DNA from: Anticarsia gemmatalis
Taxonomy: Eukaryota; Arthropoda; Insecta; Lepidoptera; Erebidae
Reading direction: 5' to 3'
Length of the DNA stretch: 64,000 bases
Assembly: GCF_050436995.1 (NCBI RefSeq)
Contig: NC_134756.1
Coordinates: 5,332,001 to 5,396,000, forward strand
The notes beneath the pieces were generated by a model. That model saw only the letters and a program-made list of their open reading frames with translations, had not been told where the DNA came from and made no database searches. This document shows, in pieces, positions 23,813 to 38,006 of the stretch (the first letter of the stretch is position 1; each line of letters opens with the position of its first letter). Position numbers and translations under genes: made by a program.

Positions 23813-26800
23813 GATGGATGAAGGCAGGATAGGGGAAAAAATGTATTCCTATATTTCCAAATGAAAGTTAAATATTATATTTTACTTAAAAATTTTAGAT
23901 TACTGTTTGACTTTTGGTAGTACGAGTAGAATACTTTTTGTGAACATTTTCTTTCACAGAAAAGTTTTCTCATTACTGCATATCATAAGTATATTTGTTG
24001 TTTAATGTTTACCGGGATTTCAATATAAACATTTAAAGTAATTATATGCTCATGTGAGAGAAAAGAACCTTGAAATGCGAATGTAAATCTTCATGCATGC
24101 AGATAATATTTTTATCACTATCCATATTCTCACGAGGCCGGATGTGACTAACTTTATACTATCTCTTGAAGTTGATATATCTTAGTAAGATTCTACTCCG
24201 AAATTATTTTTAGAAGTGCTAAAATGTCTGAACTTACTGTGTAGCCGGCTTTAGATACTCTAAACAAAGTACGCATGAAAGCTTTTATAACTGGGACAGT
24301 ATTCCAGTTTCTTTTTCATTAAAACTATAAATCAAGCCCGGCTTCAGATTTATGCACGCTATAATAAATAGAGCAATATATTTAAAGCAACTTTTTAGGT
24401 TTATTCGCGAGTTTATTTGCTGTTGTGGAGCTTTAAAGTCTGTTATTTTGGCCATTGTCGTGCTAAATGATAAAATTAAAAGCATTTAGGTAAACATTAT
24501 TGTGGGTGTATTATTTTAAAATAGTATGAAAGAAGTTTTTAAACTCACTTTTGGCTGCTAGATTTGGGTGAAATATAATAAGCTAAACCATTGTTATTAA
24601 ATTACTTTGCGCGTTTTCAAACTACAAATACTGAGATTCTTCTAATAAACAAGAAAACGTAAACTGGATCCCTGCACCGCTTAGACTAAAAAGTAACAAG
24701 ATACTTAGCAAAAAAGAAACGTATCCCCAAAACTTCGGGAACAGATGAACTGAACTACATTCATCAACCCACCATTACTTTCCCTTTTGATACCATTTCT
24801 ATCTAAAAGGGGTGTTTCAAACTTTGTATCCAAGTCGGAATAAGTTACAGAGTCTCATGTCAAACAAGGATATGCACTTACAAGGCCCCGGGGACGAGTC
24901 GCTCGACTAGAACTAATCTAATGCCGAAACTAACTTGCTAGTAAGGAATCTAATATAGACTTTGGAATTGTTCCGCTGCGGTTAAGTGATATTTAGAGAC
25001 AGTAGGCAGTTTAGTGAATTTCAAATGAAGTTAGGCTGTGTGAGTCTAGCCGGCTGTGTAATTGTTGGATTTAGTTCGCTGTATTACTGTTTGCGATTTG
25101 GTTAATGAGAAATTCGTATAATATTGTACGTACGTAAGGTATTATAGGTGAACATAAACTGTACATATATGTTTTTTTTAGATTCTTAACTCAAATATAT
25201 TTTGTTTGGAAATTTAGACACATTTTTCTTTTTAATTTCATATTCAAAACACATTTTTTTATCGAATAACATTTTAAGCTAGAATGAGACAGGTACTGTA
25301 CATAAATTACAGTTATTTCTTTGAAACCGATATCAATAACTGTTTAAACATACGATCTCAACATAGTATCTGAAGTACATGAAAACTGAACGTGTTTCAT
25401 GTTCAACATAAACATAAACCCGAAACGTTAAACCCATTACCTGTTGGAGTTAAAACTGGAGAGCACGGGCTGCTAAATATGTAATGCACCATACTAACGT
25501 GTGTAAGTGGTCTTAGAACGATATTCACATATCTTAGTCTATACGATCCCGGTGCATCTGAAGTCTGCAATACATACATTATATGATTTTTTAATACCTT
25601 TTTATGTATTAAGCACTTTCGGCCAGTTTCTTCATGCATATCTTAAAGTAACAGCTAAAGGTTAGCTTCTGACGTTCCTATTTGACTTTTATTGAGATTG
25701 ATGGAAGAAAAAGATTTGGCTGTCATTTTTACATTACCCGTATGATGTTCTGTTACTTTTGATAAATTTAACTGGTTAAAGTTTAAGGTCACTGTGAAGT
25801 TATAAAATAATGAATTCTGCCACAATATAACCTATTATACAGGACCGCATTATTTGTATCAGATAAATTAATCAACTGTGCATTTCATCGGAAATATTAA
25901 TTCAGCGTCCATGTTTTCAAACAACTCATTTATTAGGATATCTCCACCTTAATAATATACATTATACGGCCAAGCATAACCCGTAACCTACAAACCCGAA
26001 GCCGCTTTCTAACATCTCTCTCCGAACCCTGTAAGACAAATCATCATTCTACCCAAGCCGTCGTCCTCCATACTTAATAACTCTGAAACATGGTGTAGCC
26101 GATGCCCAAACAAATTTTCCACTTCAATTTAGAGAGTGCCGTACACTTAGATATTTTATGCTAATGTGCCATCCGCAGTATGAAATAATAATAACCGACT
26201 CCCGGGATGTTGTGAGCTTCCACCTTTAAGCCAAGCCGCATTGGGTGCGTCTTCAGCTAGGTAAGAGTTTGTAACAAATTCTTTGCGAAAATTTTATTTG
26301 CTAGATACGCATTGTTTAACATTTTTCAGCTGCGGTATATAAGTTCTTAGTATAGACGAGGCATTAAATGAGATTGTGTGAATTGTGTTCAATTAGATAG
26401 AAATTATATAGTGTGTACATGCCCGAAAATCGTTGCACTTATAAATTTCAAAAATCATACTAAACGAAAATAAAATTGTATTTGTGTTATAATCACAAAA
26501 TAGTGAAACTTCTCTTTAAGTAACCTTAATCGTTTTACTTTTGCCATGCTAGCAAACGCAAAAAATCAGTTGCAAACAGTTTGCCTAATAGAATTCTATC
26601 CAAATGTTTCACGTAGCAAGATGAGTTTTGTACTTATCCGCTTTAAACATACATTTAATGGAGTTTTTCGTCGAAAGTGTTTGAGCGGGCAAATACGAGC
26701 TTTAATGGCAGTTGTAAATTTTGTTACGTTATAAAGTATATCTTTGTTGGTGAAGTTCACTGCTCAGTGGCTTATTCACTTTGTAATGTACACAGTTTAT

Positions 26801-26827
26801 TGTGAAGTTCATTATTATCAGTTTAAG
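23813..26827. other. AT-rich non-coding DNA, nothing recognised
   Basis: Only short chance open frames. 25980-26260 is less AT-rich but shows no frame, splice pair or repeat that I recognise. Confidence 0.5.
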
Positions 26828-26940
26828 GATGAGTAGCGCAGTGGTTATGATGTACGCCATGTCGCAACGACTGTGCAAGTTGGGTTCGGTTACAGGTTTT
26901 GAATCTCGCACGGTCTATACTTAACATTACATGAGACGGG
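26828..26940 (+). mobile_element. tRNA-derived SINE relic
   Basis: An A-box-like TAGCGCAGTGGTTATGAT is followed by GGGTTCGG and GGTTTTGAATCTCG, both B-box-like. It is a degraded head; the 3' limit is uncertain. Confidence 0.55.
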
Positions 26941-27739
26941 AGAAATATTGAATAAAAAAAATCACCTAATCCTATATTGCATATTTTTTACACAGTCATG
27001 GTTATTGCATGGGTTGTGTCCTGTCAAAAAATTTGACTAACAAAAAAACCTCTATAGACATATTCAAAATATTTATCTGGCCAAAATATGTGAAAAATAA
27101 CCGTTATTTGCTGCACAGTTTAGATAAAACTGATTAAAAATAGTTCTAGTGGTATAAAAAATGCCAATATCCACCGCCCTAAAAAACAAAAGCCTTGTAC
27201 TGTGTATGGCAGTAACATACTGCAATAAATATATTTTAAACTAAGCTATCATATAGTAGCAGAGAACATTTACGAAAAATAATACCTAGTTATAAACTGT
27301 GTAAAACCCTGTTTCCCAATTAAATACGTCTATAGCGTACAACTCTGAATAAATAATAACCAACTTCATCGATAATTCCTGTACAATTAATATCAGAGCT
27401 ATTCGCATTAATTAGTTAGGCTCGTAGTCGATCAATTAATAATATACGCCTACATCGACCACCGATTAATACATGTTGTTCAATAATTTAATAGATTGCG
27501 GTACAAATTATTGAGTCGAGATGCTGAGAAAACATGTTATAAACTACGTTTTAGTATTTGATAACTCTCTGAAATATTGCATACATGCATAATTACCCCT
27601 ATAATACGCGAACGTGTAAGCATAGGTGTATAAAAATACAGACACGTTTCGCCATTTATAATGTTACCAGGCATGTTATTAAACTTCAGAATACTATTGA
27701 GACATATTTGTAATCATATAAGAAAACACCTATAGTATT

Positions 27740-27822
27740 TTGCCTAAATCCGGAAGTCCGGAACCAAACCCGAGACCTATACACGGCACTTGCATAAACT
27801 ACCGACCGCGCCACGTCGCAGA
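27740..27822 (-). mobile_element. tRNA-derived SINE relic
   Basis: Minus strand: GTGGCGCGGTCGGTAGTTTA (A-box region) followed by TCGGGTTTGGTTCC (decayed B box). Head only. Confidence 0.55.
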
Positions 27823-28619
27823 TATTGCCGAAATAAAATATTAAGTAAAGGCTTACATACAAGCAAGGAAAGATAGTCAATGTAGCTACAACATTGCTCG
27901 GTCTAATCCTCTAGAGAAATACATGGAATACAGACTGTAATTTCCTAGTGTTATTGTTCATCCATTCTTGATTTACTCATACAATGCTATACAATGGCTG
28001 TTTTCACTTACTACTTTTTATTGGAAAAAGCATTATTTATAATGATTTTTTACAAGAGTTCCGTTGATTGGGTTTAGATGCCGATATATTTAGATACTTT
28101 TTAAGAAAGAAATGTCAAAAAAGGCTACGTATTCCCAAAATTAATCGTAATTTCTGCGTAGCAGTTTCAAAGCTGAAATTGTTGAAGCAAAGTTTATTTG
28201 TAACACACATGAATCAAAGTTTCTCTCTAATACAATTTACATCACATTAACACAGACAGTTTATCTCCCCAGTCCATTAAATACAATGTAACCAAATAAA
28301 GTTATTTAGAGCCTAACTAGCGAGTGAAACCCTTTTATGCCTTCCAGGCTAACGAGGTTTTTACATTAGCTAGCCTGGCCTAAAGGTATTGCGGTTAGAG
28401 GACTCACATCTCTGATGAATAAAAGTGTAATGGGTTTTCACGTACGTTAAGAAACCTTTTTCCGTGGAAATGATTTATTATGCTTTTTGACTATAAGGTG
28501 TTGTTTTATGATTAAGGGAAATATAAATGGTACTGGGTTATAGAAAACAAAATGAAGCATTATCTGCTCAATGTCAAAACAGAAAATACCAAATATCTAT
28601 TCTTTTTTTTTTGTTAATC

Positions 28620-28790
28620 TCCCGCCCTTAGAATTGTTCTTGTGTCACGGGGACTTAACATACGTACAAACACACACACAGCATACAACCAGACCCGAAA
28701 CAACTATTTGTGCTGAATTGAACCCATGTCCTCTCGACGCTTTGGTAGTGACGTGATGACCACCTTAACCACTGCGCAACGAAGGCCGTC
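28620..28790 (-). mobile_element. tRNA-derived SINE relic
   Basis: Minus strand: an A-box-like TTGCGCAGTGGTTAAGG near 28770 and a B-box-like GGGTTCAATTC near 28718, followed by a body with a short CA/GT run. It is a SINE head rather than a tRNA because the acceptor stem is missing. It partly resembles the SINE at 10438-10704. Confidence 0.7.
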
Positions 28791-31700
28791 AATTCTAGCT
28801 GTTCTTTAAAAATAAACATATTTGAAAAGCCTTCAATATGATAATGTTACTACACGTTACTGGGTCGTTAAATAAAGCAAACCTGACTTTTCCTCAAAAT
28901 AAAGGTCGGCACTCCATCTAAATCGCCACAATTGTCACCTAAGTATGTCCTCATGATCGTTATGAAGACAAATACCGTTGTAACGTAGATGAATGGTAAC
29001 CCTAGCCGGCTCGTTAATTGTGTTTAGAGGGTGATGCATGTGTCGTGTCTCTGACCGCAGGCAAGGCGCTCTGCAGGAATTAATCTCTGTTAGATCATAT
29101 TAAATTAATCGTAAAACCTTGCTGGGGATGATGGGTAAGCTGGGGACGACCCATCATACATTCAGGCGACGACGTGTTTTTTGAAGGCTATTAAAGTCTT
29201 TAAATATTGTGCGGACACTTCAATTTTTACTGCTATTTTAACAATGACATTTCATTGTTCTGGGGGCTTTCAATAAAACAAATCGACACAAACATATAAC
29301 TTCTCGGCACTTTGGAGCACTTATTTCACCAATTTAGCATTGCTTTATAAGTCTGGTTGAACCAACAAAATAATATAATACAGGGTTTATGTGGGGATAG
29401 ACAGAATAATAACCGAGGACCCACTAACTATACTAAAGCTTAGTATAATAGGTATCAAACTACCCGATAATATCCTTAATGTGTAATATTCATCACGACA
29501 GAATCGATTAAATTTCGCCCGCGGTGTCAATACCGTAGACAGGCTAGCGGCCGAAATCCTTCTGCGCTTGTCATGTTTCGTACGTCCTACGGCGATAATT
29601 TATACTACCCATTATAAATTGTTGAACTGAAACTGTCGGACATCGCTGAAAGTACTGGAAGTTGAAAGTTTGGCAAAGTGCTGAAACCGGAACTTTTAAA
29701 TGAAACTTACAAAAGATTTCCGTGTAATATTTTTGAAAGTCGCGAATCTTAGCAATGTGTAAGATTTAACAGATATAACTTATAGGTACCAACATTTATA
29801 AACCAATTTTATAAATATATGTTAAATCTTGTTACCCGTGGAAATAATAAAAACTTGGAAAATTTGGAAAAACATAGTAAATATGTAGGTATAATGCAAA
29901 CTTTTTTACATATTTACGTTGTATAATTTTAATTACACATTTTCGGAAGTCTATATTTACAAAATATGAATGATCTTTTCAATATAAAAGATTTTTTTTA
30001 TTACACGCTTAAAATTTCTACAACAAAGTCTAATAAAGTAAGACTAATAAATTCGTTTTCTTCGCACATCGTATTTCAGTTCTATTGTTATCAACAGATT
30101 TTTTCACTCAATTCTCCCTTGTAAGAACAGCTTAATGTGAAAGTAATTATTCAAACACATCTGTTCGTTCTCTATGGAGGGAAATGTTTTTGCCAACATT
30201 CTTATACAGTCATATGTCTTGCGCGATGAAGGCAAGGATTACTCAAGGATTTACTCTGAAGATAAAAATATTCTTAACGTTTATTCTTGGTGTGTTGTTT
30301 TACCGTACATAAGTTATTACCATTGGTTTCTGCTACTTTTACTTAAATTAAGTTGTGTAGTTTTTTAATTTTTTCATGTAACAAAGTACTTATGGATTTT
30401 ACATATCATTTTCACGGCGAGAGACAATGGGTGTTTCTCTAAAGTAACTACTGCACTATGTTGTATTAACTAAGAAACTATGTATACCAAAGCTATATTA
30501 GTCATAATTCCACGATGAATACCATTATCCGTGATTGGCAATATTCCTAACCAATAATTTTCTCCAGCACAACCATTAGGTAGGTACTTACCAAAAACTC
30601 AAACGCGCAAAAAAATCTTAATCGACTTTTCACTACTGCTGTTTGCGATTGCGAGTTCTTCAATCCTTAGTAGGGGTTAAGATGAAGTGGAGATTACTAT
30701 GGGAAAACATCTCATAATTTATTGTATACGGCGAGTAAACAGCGTAACTGGAACGTGTAAACATTGTCGCTTGTTTTAATGCCAAGGGTTTATGCCTATG
30801 GAAGGATAAGATCAAGAAATCTTTCTTTATTCGCTAGAAAAAATACTATTTTGTTACAAAATATGCAAGTATTTATTTAACACTCAATCATTGCTATTTT
30901 ATGCTGCTTATTATGGGACTCGAAAACGAATACTAAAAAGAAGCACCTGTTAAATAAATATTTTCTAACCATAAACAAACGCATGAAATATGAAAGATGA
31001 TTTGAAGGTATCACGTAAAGTATAAATAACAGCATATGTTGACCACTTCACTTTCCTCAATTTATTCCTTCAACATGGCTTCACGTAATACAAAACAACT
31101 TTAGTAAAAACATGCGTGACAATATTCTTTAATCACAACAAAACAGTTTCCGTCACTTATATCCTACGTTTTAATTTTACTTTTACTGAAAAGAAAACGT
31201 ATATTACATTCTTTTCCTACATTCAACTCAAAGAAAAGCGTAATTGTGTTGAACAAAACCGTCTTTATCTACTGAAGCATTCCAAAACCTCAGCCTGTAG
31301 ACGAACTAATAATCTTGTACAAACTTATTACAACAGCAACTAAATCTATACACCCTAAATCCGTTGTTTTAAGGTCCATATTTGTGTGTACTTTTGTTTT
31401 GCAACTGCAATATAGTGTTGGTTTTGAAGAATTGGCTTCAGTCAACAGCGGGGAGACGCTAGACGAATATTATTGTTATAGTTATTGTTTCTTTGGCGCT
31501 TGTAATAGCTGCCAGCACTTACTCGGCTACGAGGCTAAATAAATATTTATATAGGGTGGTAAATGTTTGCCGCTGCGTTGCCATTAATATTAGAAATGTG
31601 AATCAAGGTCGGATAAACGAAATTGGAGTAAAGAGGTTTCATTTATTTGCTTAGACTGATATATCACATGACGGTTGATATGAAACAGTCTATGGTTTAC

Positions 31701-32786
31701 ACTTAGTTACAAAGATATGTTAACTTTCCTTCATTAGTAAGGAAACTTCGAATACTTTGGGACTATTAAGACAACCTAGACGAAAATAGCACAGATATTC
31801 TTTTAATAGAATCATCGATCACACAAATATAACTTATTTTGTGCACAGAAAACTTGTAAAAAAATGTATTTTGTCCAGTGTACTTAGCTTTAAAATAAAT
31901 ATTATTTATGTTTAATCAAATATATAAATAACAGTTGATGAGCTCATTGCAGAAGCCATTTGCAACACATTTTTGCCGTAGATTTTGATGGTGCCATTAC
32001 GTAGGGTAAACGGCCCAGTGGTTGTCCATCCGAGGGCTGTCGTTCGATTTAATTTACCGCACCCGGCGTTTCGCCACGGTTAATTTGGAAATAATTATTG
32101 CTCTCCCCTAAACGCAATGCAAGAGATTGTATAACGCGCTATATCGAATACTGACCAAATGAATTTCACGAGAAGAGATTCTGATAAAACTGTTCTAAAA
32201 GATGCAAAGGTTTTTTGTGAATTGTAAAATGATATAAAATGTCAATAACTTCTACTATTTTATGTCATACGCATCAATTGCAGTGAAATCACTATAGTTC
32301 TTTATAATTCTTGTTTTTATGGACATTTTCTATCGATATGTCTTTTTATACAATAATTACCTAATTTACTCGAGAAAACACATTTGAGAAAGTTTAAGTT
32401 TCTTAATCATCAAGAGAGCATTTCTTTCAGCATAAAAAAACAAATAAATAAGGATTTCTTCACCACTACTTCACCAAGTAATAAATGTCATTCATCAAAC
32501 ATTTTATTCGATTTCTTCAATTGTTGTTGATTAAAATTACGAGATTTCAATGTACATACTTAAAGTGCACATGATTTTAAAGTACGTCCGTTATGTTTAC
32601 AATTTATTAACACGTGATTTTGGTTATATGTATTGTCTTTCATATAATTTCATGAATACATGATAATAATATATCTGCAGTAATAAAATTCCTAACTGGT
32701 ACAGGTATTGTTTAACACCATTGACACTTGGATATAATGTGAATGTAATCAGACATTTGAATAATTTTATAGGCAAAGTTTAAAAA
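28791..32786. other. AT-rich non-coding DNA
   Basis: Apart from the possible SINE head at 32005-32090, no gene, RNA or repeat was recognised. Confidence 0.5.
32005..32090 (+). mobile_element. Possible SINE head
   Basis: CGGCCCAGTGGTTGTCCATC resembles a tRNA D-arm/A box, and GTCGTTCGATTTAA a B box. Degraded; no tail was identified. Confidence 0.4.
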
Positions 32787-33011
32787 TCTATACATATAAA
32801 AATGAAACCCGTTTTCCTTGGTCACGGCATCACGCGTGAATGGCTGGACCGATTTTACTAATTATTTCTGTGTTGTATTTGTTATTGTTATAAGAAGGTT
32901 ATTACGGAAAAAAATATGAAGAAAACTTCTCTGAAATATTGAAAAATTTATATTATTGAAACATTTAATTTTGCACATTTTAGGCGATATGAAGTTCGCC
33001 GGGCCAGCTAG
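32787..33011 (+). mobile_element. Non-autonomous Helitron, 225 bp
   Basis: It starts TCTATACATATAAAAATG after A and ends gccgggcCAGCTAG before T, meeting the Helitron end and target rules. It contains the ggctggaccgatttt motif common in insect repeats of this kind. It shares the terminal TCTATAC and CAGCTAG sequences with the element at 4000-4243, but the interior differs. Non-coding. Confidence 0.82.
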
Positions 33012-33195
33012 TCTGATATATAACAAGACTAGGAAAATTTTATCCCAGTATCCTTTTATTTCCTCCTCTACTAAATAACAGCATTAAAATGATACCTTAT
33101 CGTTTTAATATCTATAACAAAACAAAAATATTTTATCTTTACAAAAAAAACATCACACCATAAAACCCTACAGGGTGTTTACATATAAATTGCAA

Positions 33196-33334
33196 TGAAC
33201 AATACGTTGTTCCATTGACGACAGTTACGTGCTCGCTGTAAACAGAAACGGTAACTATTGATTCACCGCGTAGTTCCGTACAAACGATAGCGGTGCCTAC
33301 GTACGAGTTACTACTTGCATCTGATAGGGCTGTC
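33196..33334 (-). CDS. Possible exon (weak)
   Basis: Minus strand: a long pyrimidine-rich run (about 33338-33370) ends in ggccag, followed by an open frame with higher GC than its flanks. It reads T-A-L-S-D-A-S-S-N-S-Y-V-G-T and continues with a beta-strand-like S-I-V-T-V-S-V-Y segment. The first base would complete the AG left over by the exon at 38445-38509, so the phases are compatible. No strong donor was identified; several GT positions are possible, so the lower boundary is arbitrary. Chance open frames of this length occur elsewhere in the window, so this is only a candidate. Confidence 0.25.
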
Positions 33335-33667
33335 CTGGCCAACAAGATAAAGTGGAAAACCAGAAAAAAAACGTTAGTTTTATGAGTATATTGAAGGACG
33401 AACAAGGACGGTAAATATGAGGTCTGAGTCTAAGATTGCATGTACTATATTACGTTGTTGTTACGATTGGTTCTTAGCAGTGAAGAAACGTGGAGGCCGT
33501 GTGCACTATTATCAGTAGTTATGAACTGATGGTCGTAGATTTTATTATTTACGTTTTGAGGCCTACGAACTTCAGTATTGTTCTCAATTTTGAAAAATTT
33601 TATAATTGATTTCTTTTTTTTTGTAAAATATCATTTTTAATCAATTATTACTAGTAGTATATTAAAT

Positions 33668-33877
33668 AGTAGGCGTCCCTATCACCGTGTAGTATGACTA
33701 TAGCGCATTCACTGCGAGATTGACTCGGCGTGGGCATTGTTTGTAGAGTTCGCTCGCAATCACTCAAAAGTACTGCCATTTTGATGAGAGGTGGGCTTGC
33801 GGCGTCAGCACCGTCGATATCGAGCTCACACTTTGACGATAATAGAGCATTCTTTAACAAACTAATAGTCTCCAAGT
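33668..33877 (-). CDS. Possible exon or chance open frame
   Basis: Minus strand: a weak pyrimidine tract ending gtgtctag is followed by about 70 open codons beginning L-E-T-I-S-L-L-K-N-A and containing I-D-G-A-D-A-A-S-P-P-L-I-K-M. Codon choice and GC content look more coding-like than the surrounding DNA. With this acceptor, the phase does not fit a direct join to the exon at 38445-38509; an internal AG a few codons later would. No convincing donor was found. There is no recognised domain. Confidence 0.2.
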
Positions 33878-34070
33878 CTAGACACAATGAAATAAGAGAA
33901 TTCTATTAATTACAGGTTATTTACTGGTAATTGTTTTATATACGCGGCGTATTAGATTGTACATGCATTAATTATGAAAATTATTGTAACTATATATTTT
34001 AACAACATCATAAAAGTTTATTACTGAAAAGAAAATGTTACTGTTTGAATTAACTAAAACAACTTATACT

Positions 34071-34301
34071 TTATTTACTGACAAGAGTTGCCCTTTTCAT
34101 CGGGTATTTACTCAAACGATAATTACTGCTATAGCATCGACAATCTCCACCACTATCATCAATATATACAAAGGTATAAGAAGGGGTGGTTTTAAGAACT
34201 AAAAGCGCAGTGAACAGCCGCGCAGGCGAGCTCAAACCACAAAAGCCTTCGCTACAATGTCTAGCATTACAAAGGAAAATATGAGAAACGTAGCGTTGCA
34301 C
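34071..34301 (-). other. Open frame of uncertain status
   Basis: A 76-codon minus-strand open frame with a cysteine-containing stretch (V-Y-I-D-D-S-G-G-D-C-R-C). It lies 200-900 bp from two other minus-strand open segments of raised GC. No splice signals or start context convinced me. It may be chance. Confidence 0.12.
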
Positions 34302-37300
34302 TTTTCATTAATATACAATAAGATATTACCTGCAATATTATTGCTTATTATCCGGAGTAATATCCAGGGAACAGACAAAAGGAGTTGTTGTGATTAAAAT
34401 GAAATAACAGAGTACTTGATGCAATGTTTTATAACAAAGGTTGAAACAATGGACATATTTTACTCGTTGATTTTAACGCCAAAGCTTTACTTTTCTTTTA
34501 TGAAAAATAGTACAGATTCAAAATTTTGAAAAAATATAGCTTTATTTTAACTTAACTTTTTAACTGTCAGTTAGATAAAAATACTAACTGAAATACAAAA
34601 CAGACACTATTCATTGATACAAACGATTCCCAATGCGATAAAATACTTGGATTTATTTCCCAGCACATAGCCGATTCACTTACATACAGATTTAAAACAC
34701 CCAGCCTAACTTCGGAAACGTGCAGAATCTGGCAAAATCTAACGGTTTTAAGCCTTTATCTTCCCTGCATACCCCACTTTAAATCACGGCTATACAGTTC
34801 TGAAAGCGAGCCGAAATCAGACGGGCCTGTGCCTAATAGTCCATTTAGGGGTCCTAGACGATTTTACGCCGACACCAATCGGGTTCCATTGTTCTTCCAA
34901 AAGGGCGCTTTTCAACGCGAATTCGGCAGAACATTCCAGAAATTTAATTAAATGTGAATAAAAAAGGCTAGATAGCTCTATAAAGTTTATGGACTGTTTT
35001 CCACTGTTTTGCTTGTTAATTATCAAGACAACAGAAGCTAAATCTACATTTTATTTCACGGTTAGTCGTTTAAATCAGTGCTGGATTATTCATAAATCAA
35101 CAATGCGTTATTAATGATCGTCTTTAACAAAGTGATATGGCAATAAATTGGTAAACGTGTTGGAAATGAAGCAATTAGGTAATAGACTTGGCGAAACATT
35201 ATCCACTTAGTCGATTGCTGAAGCGCGAATCAACTCTAAATCAAATACCGCTCTCACTTTTCTATAATTTATTAGAAGCGAAAAAATCTCATTACACTAA
35301 CACGTGTCGGCGCTCTTTCGTCTCGTTTTAATTTATCATTCCGACACCTAGCTTGAAAGTTTCATATCGGTGAGGCGGGGGACCTTTTTGAGATGTCTTC
35401 GGGGAAATTCTCGCTAAAGTTCCGTTTTAAATATTTTAATAAACTCGTATTAAAGCCGTAAAAAACACTTTGCGCTCCCGTTTTTTTCGCCCTGTGACAC
35501 CCCACCGCAAAATTCCAGTTTTGTGGTTATACCCCTAGGTATCTACCTATGCCAACCAACCTTTGTACAGAGGGTGTTTCATTATTCATAATGCTTTGTT
35601 CGAAACTTGGGGTTTCTGGATCGGGCACGTTTTGTTGTTTTTGACGGTTCATATTTTCATAGAAGTGCCTTTTACTATACGTAGGGACCACTTTGATAGT
35701 GATGAATAATTCATACCTAATAGAAAATATTTCTAGATTAAAGTACCGTTTAGAGATTGTATTTCGGTAGGCATTGTTATATTGTTATTAAGCATTTGGT
35801 GTTCGATATCCTTTCAACATCAACTTACCCTAATTAAAATAAATCATAACGAAATATTTATAATTAATAAACTTTACTGTTTGAAAGCCGAGTTAATCCT
35901 ATAAAGGGTTGATTCAATTTTAGTGAAGATGAAACGCTAACAGTACATGTGTCGTCGTCGATATAATAATACAATTTACATATACTACATACCTTGAAAA
36001 CTAAACATGTCTACGGAAAATAAAAGTATACGAGGCGATATAAAAATGCAAGGTAAGGGAACTAAGCGATTCAGTTTACCTTCAGTTGACGTGTATTATA
36101 CGTTTATGATAATCTTACACCGGTTGCATAATGCGATGGTGCTGGGACGACTATCGCGGATTTTTCTATGATAAATCTGCGTAGTGGGCGGATTTTATGC
36201 GTAACTCAAGAGCGTTGTGTGCATGAAATATGTGGTTTTGTTGGAAATCCTAGCTGTTAGTGCTGTAACAGGCAGACGACGTGTTTAAACTGCAGACTTT
36301 ATTATTCAACGCCCTAAGGGTAGTACCTAATGTAATTTACGTCCGACTCAGTCTCCCACTTCAACCTTTTAAACAGTTTATTGACTCTCATAATCCCGTG
36401 TAAAATTTTACTCGAGTTTCGCCGTAAAAATTATGAGGCGTCTAAGTGGAATCGCCTCTGGCTTATTTGTTTGGGAAAGGTTTTAAAACCCTATTTATTA
36501 AAAAAAGGATGGTACACGTGTGGTACCATTTTATTAGAATGATACGTGGTAGGACTCCTCGGAATCCTTTATTTGGGCATATTGAATACGAAATAGATTA
36601 AAAATTTACTTAAATGAAGGGACTTTTACTACCTCACCATATTACATTTGAAATTTAAATTACCCTTGAAGGATTATTTTTGTAAACTATACCTAAAGGT
36701 ATATAAATCTCTAATAACATTTCGCAACCGACAACAAAAATAAAGTGAAAACGCTTGCAATAACCGTACAGTTAACGTCAACGGTAGACTACGATGATTT
36801 GTAGTGGTTTCGATACCGTCCACATCTTTTTCACCCCGTTGATTTATTTCCAGCAGACCATTGGCTTCATCGATATAGGATAATGTAAACGCACTCGCGT
36901 AAATTATGTTGTTTTCATTGTTCATTTCCAATGCACAGAAGGGAATAAAGCTTTTGTAAAAACGTTTTTATTTAACTTATTTTAATGTTTGATTTGGATT
37001 TCATTCAAATACACCCTTCATATTTTTACTTTTTAGGGTGATGTGCGTGGGATGCCATATTACAAAAGAGTTTAGAAATAATATTGGACTTATTGTGGAA
37101 ATATTTTAAAATATGTTTTTATATTTTTTGGATAAATTAAAGTTTACATAAATTTTACTTAGTACTAAGCTTATATGAAAGTACTCTTACTGAATACAAG
37201 AATATTAAACAATAATGTTTTAAACCGGCGGAATAAGCGGAAGGGCGAAATTAGGCACGCAAAACAAAACCCCTAACCGATTGGTCTGTTTGTAAAAAAA

Positions 37301-37919
37301 CAAATAAAAGAATAAAAAGTGAAACCTAACCCAGCTTTAGATTGAACTGTGTGTGGAAATGGAAAGCATACTCTAATAATTGAATTCTGGTAACGCGGTC
37401 TCCTGTAAAGCCTGTCTGCTTTTTTAGTTTTATTTTTCGCGGTTATTAACGAATTTATTCGGACAACCAATTTTATTGGGCAGGTACGTTTTCATTAGGT
37501 TTTATTCATCAGACGGTACGTGTATTTATTATTCAATATTGAAGCTGTTGAAATTTTATTCAATTGTTTTGACGTGTTTTGGAAAAAGCATTTTATTGCC
37601 CCATATTTTCAATTTTCAGCCATATGTTATAAGTTATGTCGATTGGTTAGGCTCAATGTAAAGAAAATACACGTAAGTATAATTTATAATTTCGTATAAA
37701 ATCACGTCTCTTCCTAACATACAAAATGTATTGAATAATAAAATTAAGAGAATGTGGAGCGGTAGAAGCCCTTTCGTATCCACATCCGAAGCTACACATA
37801 ATACAACGCGAGCCTAAAATCGAATTTCCAAGTTACACGAGCTCCTCTCAAATTCTCGATCTAAAATACATGTTAACTCAAGTACATATTCATAAACATT
37901 TCAAATGGGTTTCAGTATC
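34302..37919. other. AT-rich non-coding DNA with one GC-richer stretch
   Basis: 35290-35530 is richer in G/C and in short CG-containing motifs. It shows no frame or splice sites; it may be regulatory. An 85-codon minus-strand frame at 36674-36931 has no acceptor and is treated as chance. Confidence 0.45.
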
Positions 37920-38006
37920 AAAGGAGAGCCGCTCAAGTCAAGAGTCGAACCCAGGACCGCGTGTAATTCGATTTGTTCGCCGCTGAAGCGCGCCACTGTA
38001 CCGATA
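37920..38006 (-). mobile_element. tRNA-derived SINE head
   Basis: Minus strand: AGTGGCGCGCTTCAGCGG (A-box region) and GGGTTCGACTC (B box). The body may extend leftward to about 37760, but its limits are unclear. Confidence 0.6.

Noticed and set aside
28720..28790. tRNA gene
   Set aside because: Box A/B only, no cloverleaf; it fits a SINE head.
36674..36931. Minus-strand exon
   Set aside because: The frame looks moderately coding-like, but no acceptor precedes it and the C-terminal half is composition-driven.
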